Origin: Geobacter sp. UBA6169 | Lineage (GTDB): Bacteria; Desulfobacterota; Desulfuromonadia; Geobacterales; Pseudopelobacteraceae | Length of the DNA stretch: 6,114 nucleotides | Direction of reading: 5' to 3' | Assembly (NCBI GenBank): GCA_002422265.1 | Contig: DIUB01000163.1 | Location: 1 to 6,114, forward strand | In this document: one piece after another, positions 1 to 4,563 of the stretch | Position numbering within the stretch: position 1 is the first letter of the stretch | Layout: each line of letters begins with the position of its first letter | Program-made: the position numbers and the translations under genes | The notes under the pieces: model-generated | The model's database searches: none | What the model saw: the letters and a program-made list of their open reading frames with translations, nothing else | What the model was told of the DNA's origin: nothing

Positions 1-108
1 TTTGCCCGGATGCATCAGCAGATCATCCGGCTGTTTGCCCTCTTTTTTGGGCGGCAGGGTGATGCCGGTGGCAACCGGCCCCTGGTAGAGATAGGTCTTT
101 TCTGCCAT
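1..108 (-). CDS. Start of a small phage protein in the gp38 position (3' end outside the window)
   Basis: An ATG at 108 overlaps the upstream stop by one base (TAATG), and GGAGGT lies 6 bases ahead. Reading on gives 36 residues, starting MAEKTYLYQGPV and continuing with a Lys-rich KKEGKQPDD stretch and an LLMHPGK end that reach the left edge without a stop. It matches the location of the small protein (about 60-75 aa) encoded just before the tail sheath in Mu-like phages. The function is unknown to me; the sequence is too short to name a family. Confidence 0.7.
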   Translation of the reverse strand, partial: MAEKTYLYQGPVATGITLPPKKEGKQPDDLLMHPGK

Positions 109-638
109 TACGGCACCTCCGATGAGACGGTGAACGTCTCGTTAGTTGTCTCGCATAGTGCGGTAATCCGTTTGACCAGGATCACCGGCTCCTCTTCCTG
201 CACTTCTATGTTGATTGTCTCTGTCCGGAACGTAATCTGGTACTGCCACAGCCGCCTGTTTTTAACCTTCAGGCCAGCCCCACGGCCCACATACCCTTCA
301 GACACCGGGGTTAACTTCTTGCTGCAGTTGGGCGGGAGGAATCCGGTCAGGGCCGTCCGTACTGTTTCCATGTACTCATAAATACCACCCTGCTTACCCC
401 GCAGGCTCCACATGGCCAGTGTAACCTCAAACAGCATCTCTCTGTCCTGGACAACCAGGCTGGTGTCCCGCGTGTCACCGTAATTGCCCTCGGCAAAGCG
501 CACCAGCAGAGCGCCTACCCCGTGGGTAGGCTCGTAGGTCTCCGGATCATCCGGATAGCATTGCACCAACACCCGCTTGGCGGTCTTAACCTCCAGGCGT
601 TTGATGATGGCGTCTTCAATGGGGCTGATAAAATCCAT
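108..638 (-). CDS. DUF1834 protein (Mu gp37-like), probable tail-terminator or joint protein
   Basis: This 176-residue protein follows the DUF1320 gene exactly as gp37 follows gp36 in Mu-like phages. Seen: FISPIEDAIIKRLEV at the N-terminus, a central VGALLVRFAEGNYGDTRDTSLVVQDREMLFEVTLAMWSLRGKQGGIYEYMETVRTALTGFLPP that resembles the DUF1834 core, and a C-terminal WQYQITFRTETINIEV strand region. Related proteins are assigned to tail completion or termination. ATG lies 3 bases after the previous stop and no clear Shine-Dalgarno is visible, so translation is probably coupled. The C-terminal segment after ETINIEV (about 30 residues) is somewhat longer than I expect for the family. Confidence 0.82.
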   Translation of the reverse strand: MDFISPIEDAIIKRLEVKTAKRVLVQCYPDDPETYEPTHGVGALLVRFAEGNYGDTRDTSLVVQDREMLFEVTLAMWSLRGKQGGIYEYMETVRTALTGFLPPNCSKKLTPVSEGYVGRGAGLKVKNRRLWQYQITFRTETINIEVQEEEPVILVKRITALCETTNETFTVSSEVP

Positions 639-640
639 GA

Positions 641-1108
641 TTAACGCCCGGTAAACCGGTCAAGGGTTGCATCATCGAAAATGCGATCGGCGGCAGTCTT
701 GTTGGTTTTGAAAAAACCGGTTGCGCCCGGTTCGCCACCGGTTGAGGCCGATGGCAGCTCGGCCACGCTTAAACTGGCCAGCCCCTTCTGAACATCCCGC
801 AGCCAGGCGGTTGCTTCCTTTGACGCCCTAGAGAGATCCTCCGGGATGGTGCGCTCCGGCATGCAACCGTAGATCCGGGCAATGGCCATATCCTCGGCAT
901 AGCCTGCCAGCTCCGGTGGCACCTCTGACAGCGGCAGGGTGTAACGACTGCGGAGGTACCCATCGATAATGCCATCCACCCGGCTGATCTCACGGTTGAT
1001 CACCGTGAGGTCAGGTTCGGTCTCCTCACCGGTGGGTTGCTTGATGGTCAGTCTGATCAGTAGATCAACGCCATATTTATCAATGAGTGTCTCCGCAGTG
1101 GTGTACAT
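641..1108 (-). CDS. DUF1320 head-tail connector protein (Mu gp36-like)
   Basis: This 155-residue protein shows the DUF1320 pattern: an N-terminal YTTAETLIDKYGVDLLIRLT, then INREISRVDGIIDGYLRSRYTLPLSEVPPELAGYAEDMAIARIYG, and a C-terminal helical stretch (KEATAWLRDVQKGLASL) followed by a flexible Gly/Ser segment. The family includes Mu gp36 and forms the adaptor at the portal-to-tail joint (gp6/gp15-type connector fold). The ATG follows the previous stop after one base, with a GGGGA inside the end of that gene as ribosome site. Next gene begins two bases after its stop. Confidence 0.9.
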   Translation of the reverse strand: MYTTAETLIDKYGVDLLIRLTIKQPTGEETEPDLTVINREISRVDGIIDGYLRSRYTLPLSEVPPELAGYAEDMAIARIYGCMPERTIPEDLSRASKEATAWLRDVQKGLASLSVAELPSASTGGEPGATGFFKTNKTAADRIFDDATLDRFTGR

Positions 1109-1109
1109 G

Positions 1110-1490
1110 CTACTTCCCCTTTGCTGCTGGTTTGGCTGCTGCCTTCAGCTGCTCGTTTTCGGCCTGCAGATCGGTAATCTGTTTTTGTAGATCGGCCACA
1201 GCCTTGTCGTGCTCATCATTCAGAGTAGCAATTGCCTCCTGATGCTTACGGAGATCGGTGTCCAGCTCTGCGATCCTCGCTTGGAAGTCGACAGCCCGGT
1301 CAGTAGCGGCAGTAATTGTTACGGTTACGGGGCCTGGTACCGCCGCTGGATCAGCCTCACGTTTGCTGTCCAGATCAACATACGCTGATAATCTGGCAGC
1401 ATCGTCATCAGACAGAGTGATCGCATCACCAATCTCAAAACGGCGACCGTGCATGATCGGAGACGTTACGGTGTAAGTGTTTTTCGACAT
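1110..1490 (-). CDS. Small coiled-coil phage protein in the Mu gp35 position
   Basis: A 126-residue protein between the capsid and gp36 genes. The N-terminal 40 residues (YTVTSPIMHGRRFEIGDAITLSDDDAARL) form a small beta-type domain resembling the DUF7210/Mu gp35-like N-terminus, with the pattern 'Y-x-V-x-S-P-x-x-H-G' and 'G-D-x-I-x-L'. A Pro/Ala-rich link (about 47-62) leads to a strongly heptad-like, charged coiled coil (about 64-117: ARIAELDTDL, LNDEHDKAVADLQKQITDLQAENEQL), then a Lys/Ala-rich tail AKPAAKGK. A role as head accessory or head-tail junction protein is inferred from position only. The start ATG is preceded by GGAGG with a 5-base spacer; one base separates its stop from the next start. 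Confidence 0.8.
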   Translation of the reverse strand: MSKNTYTVTSPIMHGRRFEIGDAITLSDDDAARLSAYVDLDSKREADPAAVPGPVTVTITAATDRAVDFQARIAELDTDLRKHQEAIATLNDEHDKAVADLQKQITDLQAENEQLKAAAKPAAKGK

Positions 1491-1499
1491 GCCAGCCTC

Positions 1500-2426
1500 C
1501 TAGACATCCTCGATGTAGTAGCCCAGTTCAGGAGCGGTGATCATCTCCTTGATATGGGAGCCGGTACGAACGTCCATGCCGCCCTGGGCACCAATGTTTT
1601 TATCAAACTGACTACCACCCCAGGGGGCTTCCCAACGGGCCGTATAGCCAAAGGTAATGCCGCTATCTGCATTGGCCTCGGTGTCCTGATGGATCAGGGA
1701 GATGTTGCTGCCCCAGACCCGTGCCATTTGAGGCGCTTGCCCCTCACGGGCCGTGTTGACCCAGCCTTGTCCGACAAACAGGTTCTTGATCTCAAACAAC
1801 TCTTTAACCTGTTCGCGGGTCGCCATACCCTTGTCACCATCGGTCCGGTTAATGGCCTTCATGATGTCCGGGTGGGTACGTAGCTTGCGCCAGCCGTCCT
1901 GGCCCAGGACCATAGTATTGGGTCGCATGATGGAGCTATCCAGGCCAGTGTTGATCACGCCGATCGGATCGGAGTCAACGCCATCAAACTTGCTGGTGCC
2001 TTCCAGTTTGACTTTGCGGGAATAGGTGGCTGCGTTAAACACGAGCCGCGCGGTACGAACCTCGCGAGCCAGAGACAGCAGCTTTTGCAGGTGTGCAACC
2101 ATGCGCTGTTCCGGATCGTATTTGTAGGCAGCCTGGGCAGCACGGTTGATGTCCTTCATGGGGATCTCGCCGCGCAGGGCATGGTCAACAACGTTGGCCA
2201 GCAGCTTCTCAGCCTCCAGACTGACAGTTGTCGGTAGCGAGGTGCGCCCGACTTCGGTTTCGAGAATCTGGAACACATCGGTCTTGCGGTAATCCAGGTA
2301 ATAAAACTCTTCACCATCAACCTGGACAAACGGCAGTACCAAGTCAGCAATCATGTCCTCGTTTTTGTAGGCCATGGCAACGGCGCACAGCACCGCTATA
2401 ATGGGAAATGGACTTTTAACAGACAC
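1500..2426 (-). CDS. Major capsid protein, HK97-type fold expected
   Basis: This 308-residue protein sits directly after the protease/scaffold and decoration genes, the normal place for the shell subunit. Features seen: an N-terminal segment with FPIIAVLCAVAMAYKNEDMIADLVLPFVQV, a DYRKTDVFQ/VGRTSLPTTV stretch, a long mixed helical region (about residues 90-135), a central SSIMRPNTMVLGQDGWRKLRTHPDIMKAI segment (about 164-192) that resembles the assignment of test positions in HK97-type capsids, and a C-terminal WGSNISLI...TARWEAPWG part. It does not look like Mu gpT as I remember it; it resembles capsid proteins of other Mu-like and GTA-type phages that pair with DUF2190. The start is GTG, with AGGAG 7 bases ahead. 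The gene ends at TAG within AGGAGG of the next gene. Confidence 0.82.
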   Translation of the reverse strand: MSVKSPFPIIAVLCAVAMAYKNEDMIADLVLPFVQVDGEEFYYLDYRKTDVFQILETEVGRTSLPTTVSLEAEKLLANVVDHALRGEIPMKDINRAAQAAYKYDPEQRMVAHLQKLLSLAREVRTARLVFNAATYSRKVKLEGTSKFDGVDSDPIGVINTGLDSSIMRPNTMVLGQDGWRKLRTHPDIMKAINRTDGDKGMATREQVKELFEIKNLFVGQGWVNTAREGQAPQMARVWGSNISLIHQDTEANADSGITFGYTARWEAPWGGSQFDKNIGAQGGMDVRTGSHIKEMITAPELGYYIEDV

Positions 2427-2440
2427 GGTTCAGCTCCTTT

Positions 2441-2818
2441 CTATCCTTTGAGTACGCCAGGGGCGAGATCAACGACGCAGATATCGTCTGCAACGCCACT
2501 TACAGACGCCTGTCCGATGTAGTACACGGTTGTATCGGCGGCTGGTTTGGTAACCGGTACCGCCTTGCCTGCGGCATCGCTGGTCAGGTAGTCACCACGC
2601 TCTACGGCGCCACCGTATCGCACCTTTGCAGGGCCGTTACGCTGGATGTCCAGTATCTGGTTCGCTGCATCAGCGCCCAAATCGGTTACTCCGATCAGCT
2701 TGTCGGTAGCAGCGGCTGCCTGCTTCGCAATGCCGTCGCTGGCACCATGGGCCACAATCAACTTGGCTCCGATCTCCGCTGCCGACCTTGATGCGATGCT
2801 GTATCCCAACACGCTCAT
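2441..2818 (-). CDS. DUF2190-like capsid decoration (cement) protein
   Basis: This 125-residue protein lies between the scaffold/protease and capsid genes, where many phages encode a small head-decoration protein. The sequence is rich in Ala, Gly, Val and Asp, with short beta-type segments: DKLIGVTDLGADA, a GGAVERGDYLTSDAAGKAVPV stretch (about residues 70-90), and YYIGQASVSGVADDICVVDLAPG at the end. The 'G-G-x-V-x-x-G-D-x-L-T-x-D-x-x-G-K-A' pattern is what I recall for DUF2190 proteins, which bind the outside of the capsid shell. ATG overlaps the protease stop as ATGA, and GGGAGG lies 6-7 bases upstream, so it should be made with the protease message. Function is by family and position. Confidence 0.78.
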   Translation of the reverse strand: MSVLGYSIASRSAAEIGAKLIVAHGASDGIAKQAAAATDKLIGVTDLGADAANQILDIQRNGPAKVRYGGAVERGDYLTSDAAGKAVPVTKPAADTTVYYIGQASVSGVADDICVVDLAPGVLKG

Positions 2819-3345
2819 TGGGCACCTCCCGTCTGGCTGGTTACGTGGGTTACCGCATCGGCGATAGACACGGTACGCCCTGCCTTGGCCTCTGCATCAC
2901 AGAACTCCTGTGCCTTTTGAGCGATGGCCTTGGCGTCGCTTGAGACCTGCCCCAGATCCCCCACCTTGTCCTTGGTGGCATGCTCACCAAACTGAACCAC
3001 TGTTGGCAGCGCCTGCAGTTGATCCTTGTAGACATCCAGAGCAGACTTGGTGGTTTTGGCATCACCCTCGCCAAACTCAACTGAGGCGGCACTGGCCAGG
3101 GTCATCATCTGGGCGATGGTGGCCTCCCGTCCGCTCTCTGGAACCCGCTGCTGCATCGCAGGGGTCATCAGGAAGTCACTGAACTCCCGGCGCTGATTGT
3201 CCTCGCGCCCGGTGGTCAAGTCTTTCTTGAGCCCGGCGACTTGATCTTCCAGCCCCTTGATGATCTTTCCCATCGCCTCGCTGAATGTCTTCAGCCCTTC
3301 GGCCACGCCTTTCGTGACCAGCTCTTGTACCTCTTCAGGTTTCAT
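2815..3345 (-). CDS. Nested scaffold protein translated from an internal start (Mu gpZ-like)
   Basis: Inside the protease gene, in the same frame, an ATG at 3345 is preceded by AGGAGG with a 5-base spacer, the best ribosome site in the window. The product would be 176 residues starting MKPEEVQELV and containing only the helical, charged C-terminal domain of the protease protein. This is the arrangement of Mu I/Z and of lambda C/Nu3, where a separate scaffold is made from the 3' part of the protease gene and fills the procapsid interior. The start lies in the acidic linker (EPEEEG just before Met198), so the Glu codons and the ribosome site coincide; the match could partly reflect this composition, but its strength and position argue for function. 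Confidence 0.75.
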   Translation of the reverse strand: MKPEEVQELVTKGVAEGLKTFSEAMGKIIKGLEDQVAGLKKDLTTGREDNQRREFSDFLMTPAMQQRVPESGREATIAQMMTLASAASVEFGEGDAKTTKSALDVYKDQLQALPTVVQFGEHATKDKVGDLGQVSSDAKAIAQKAQEFCDAEAKAGRTVSIADAVTHVTSQTGGAQ

Positions 3346-3936
3346 ACCTTCCTCCTCGGGTTCGTTGTACAGACTGTTTGATTGTTCCGGTTCAGGCGGA
3401 GGTGTCAGCAGATCCTGCACCTCCCAGCCTTTGATTATGTTGTCAGCCTTGTCCGCTCCCAGGGTTTCAACCAAGTGGTCACGGAGGCGCATGATGATCT
3501 GCCCCAGGGTGGACATGCGCCAGTCGCTGTATTCGTAGGTAATGGCTGTGCCTTTATCGCCATCATTAAACGCAAAATCAGGCAGCCCCTTGATTGCCGG
3601 AGGCATGCCCCCCAAATAGCCGATGTGGCGAAGGGAACCGTCCGGGTAGACAGCAATGCTTTTCTTTTTAAAGAGTTTCTTGGAGGCCCAATCCTTGAAC
3701 TCTGCTGCCACGTCCTTGTATTGCAGGTACAGACCATCACCCACCCGCTTGATGTCGGATACCCAACCAAACGCCGGGGCGTTGTCGGACGGGTGACCAA
3801 TTACCAGCGGCGGCTCGTGGTAGGCCGGGTTAAACGAATTGACGATCTTATCCAGATCAGCAGTGGTCCAGTTGTGGGTCTTGCCGGAGCTGTCGGTATG
3901 CTGTCCGGTGCGAAATACCAGATCCCATTCATCCAT
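2815..3936 (-). CDS. Head maturation protease with C-terminal scaffold domain (Mu gpI-like)
   Basis: This 373-residue protein matches the Mu-like prophage I protein family, which processes the procapsid and carries its scaffold in the C-terminal half. Residues 1-120 hold the protease-like part: TTADLDKIVNSFNP, PPLVIGHPSDNAPAFGWV, KKKSIAVYPDGSLRHIGYLGG and MPPAIKGL. His48, Ser93 and His104 are candidate catalytic residues by analogy with head proteases of the S78 type; this is inference. Around residue 180 a Pro/Glu-rich linker leads into a helical, charged scaffold (from about 198) with a short coiled-coil-like stretch (about 215-245). The C-terminal segment EAKAGRTVSIADAVTHV is typical of the family. 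Total length is close to that of Mu gpI. The stop shares ATGA with the next gene. The longer starts at 3945 or 3972 are less likely. Confidence 0.88.
   Translation of the reverse strand: MDEWDLVFRTGQHTDSSGKTHNWTTADLDKIVNSFNPAYHEPPLVIGHPSDNAPAFGWVSDIKRVGDGLYLQYKDVAAEFKDWASKKLFKKKSIAVYPDGSLRHIGYLGGMPPAIKGLPDFAFNDGDKGTAITYEYSDWRMSTLGQIIMRLRDHLVETLGADKADNIIKGWEVQDLLTPPPEPEQSNSLYNEPEEEGMKPEEVQELVTKGVAEGLKTFSEAMGKIIKGLEDQVAGLKKDLTTGREDNQRREFSDFLMTPAMQQRVPESGREATIAQMMTLASAASVEFGEGDAKTTKSALDVYKDQLQALPTVVQFGEHATKDKVGDLGQVSSDAKAIAQKAQEFCDAEAKAGRTVSIADAVTHVTSQTGGAQ
3351..3356 (-). promoter_or_regulatory. Internal Shine-Dalgarno of the scaffold
   Basis: A full AGGAGG on the minus strand, followed by AAGGT and ATG at 3345. 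It sits within the protease coding sequence at the domain boundary and decides the scaffold start. Confidence 0.75.
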
Positions 3937-3945
3937 GATGTTCAT

Positions 3946-3950
3946 CTCCT
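3946..3950 (-). promoter_or_regulatory. Shine-Dalgarno that decides the protease start
   Basis: AGGAG on the minus strand lies 9 bases ahead of the ATG at 3936 but directly touches the in-frame ATG at 3945. A more distant in-frame start at 3972 falls inside the inverted repeat and has no ribosome site. The spacing favours 3936, where the protein begins MDEWDLVF. Confidence 0.7.
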
Positions 3951-3955
3951 GTTGT

Positions 3956-3977
3956 GTACGGTGCAACCGCACCGTAC
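3956..3977. promoter_or_regulatory. Perfect 9-bp inverted repeat in the protease leader
   Basis: GTACGGTGC (3956-3964) and GCACCGTAC (3969-3977) are exact reverse complements around a 4-base centre. In the minus-strand mRNA this would be a stable stem with a GGUU loop, ending 5 bases before the Shine-Dalgarno. No U-run follows it, so it is not a normal intrinsic terminator. It could be a leader hairpin affecting translation or mRNA processing, or a protein-binding operator. Confidence 0.6.
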
Positions 3978-3984
3978 TGCAGTC

Positions 3985-4012
3985 CTTAAAATCAGTCCGT
4001 TGACCTGTTCAA
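3985..4012 (-). promoter_or_regulatory. Weak sigma70-like promoter candidate ahead of the protease gene
   Basis: TTGAAC (4012-4007) and TTTAAG (3990-3985) are separated by 16 bases on the minus strand. Each hexamer matches the consensus at 4 of 6 positions. The site lies in the only intergenic gap of the module, upstream of the capsid-building genes, which is where an internal promoter would make sense. Such partial matches are common by chance, so this is only a candidate. Confidence 0.22.
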
Positions 4013-4110
4013 AAAAATCATCTAAAGGGGCCGGACGCTGTTTATAAACTGGGTAGACCGGTTTCAGCCTTACCCGTGCCGCCTCTGGAGGCTAAAAACA
4101 GCCACAGGGG

Positions 4111-4563
4111 CTAAAATTTCAGATGCTGTGTAATGTCATCCAGAATGTCCGCCTCATCCTGTTTGCTGATGCCGAGGAAAGGGCGGGCGGGCATATGAAA
4201 CTGTCTGCCCTTGCGACCTGCCGGTCCGCCTAATTGATGCACGGCGGCATATTTTTCAGGGCTGCCGACTATCAGTGAGTTTTCCTCGACCTGCGGGTTG
4301 ATGTTGAAACGTAGGTGGTCATCCTGTAGCAGGATTTTGAGCGACTTTTTTTTCTTGGCTTTCCGCTTCAGGGTTGATGCCTTCAGGGCCTGCCACTTGT
4401 TCCCCTGTGGGTCGACTTCTTTATCCCACCGGTCTCTGGTGGAGTTAACCAATGTCTCACCGATGGTTTTGAGCGCTGGCTTGATCGTGCCTGCCTTGCG
4501 AGCCAGCGTAGCCAACCCCTGTTGTGCCTGGGGGATGTTGTGGGTAATGGTAACCAGACTCAC
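4111..4563 (-). CDS. Phage virion morphogenesis protein (Mu gp31/gpG-like)
   Basis: This 150-residue protein matches the phage virion morphogenesis family (Mu G, gp31; related to P2 tail completion protein S), which acts late in head or tail completion. Visible marks are an N-terminal helical stretch, the WDKEVDPQGNKWQAL segment (about residues 46-60) that resembles the family's core motif, a very basic stretch KRKAKKKK, then ILLQDDHLR, EKYAAVHQLGG and a C-terminal MPARPFLGIS, all typical of this family. Length is normal. The start is GTG, sharing GTGA with the stop of the upstream fusion gene, so translation is probably coupled; a GGGAG lies about 10 bases ahead. An A8 run in the Lys-rich stretch is a possible slippage site but opens no useful alternative frame. 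Confidence 0.88.
   Translation of the reverse strand: MSLVTITHNIPQAQQGLATLARKAGTIKPALKTIGETLVNSTRDRWDKEVDPQGNKWQALKASTLKRKAKKKKSLKILLQDDHLRFNINPQVEENSLIVGSPEKYAAVHQLGGPAGRKGRQFHMPARPFLGISKQDEADILDDITQHLKF

Larger units (their letters stand above)
3937..4110 (-). other. Non-coding gap between the gp31-like and protease genes
   Basis: This is the only sizeable break in an otherwise tightly packed operon. Read on the minus strand it holds, in order: a short hairpin-plus-T5 element just after the gp31 stop (4094-4112, only 4 bp of stem, at best a weak terminator), a loose GGGTA/TACCC inverted pair (4051-4075), the perfect palindrome GTTTATAAAC (4040-4049), an A/T-rich stretch, a weak promoter-like pair (3985-4012), a perfect 9-bp inverted repeat (3956-3977) and the protease ribosome site. 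A frame without ordinary start codons is open across 3942-4091. The arrangement suggests a control point for the protease/scaffold and capsid genes, but that is inference. Confidence 0.6.

Noticed and set aside
3996..4028. Plus-strand promoter TTGACC with TAAAGG
   Set aside because: The -10 match is poor and no plus-strand gene lies downstream.
3382..4047. A long plus-strand open frame of 221 codons
   Set aside because: It lies opposite the protease gene, which has clear family motifs and a good ribosome site. The plus-strand translation shows no recognisable motif and runs across the gap without regard to gene limits, so it is a shadow frame.
4094..4112. Intrinsic terminator after the gp31-like gene
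   Set aside because: The stem is only 4 bp, with one base between it and the T5 run, and it overlaps the stop codon. It is too weak to list as a terminator; it is mentioned only as part of the gap.
4346..4353. A8 run in the Lys-rich part of the gp31-like gene as a programmed slippage site
   Set aside because: A -1 shift meets a stop after about ten codons and no conserved extension appears in either shifted frame. The run is explained by consecutive Lys codons.
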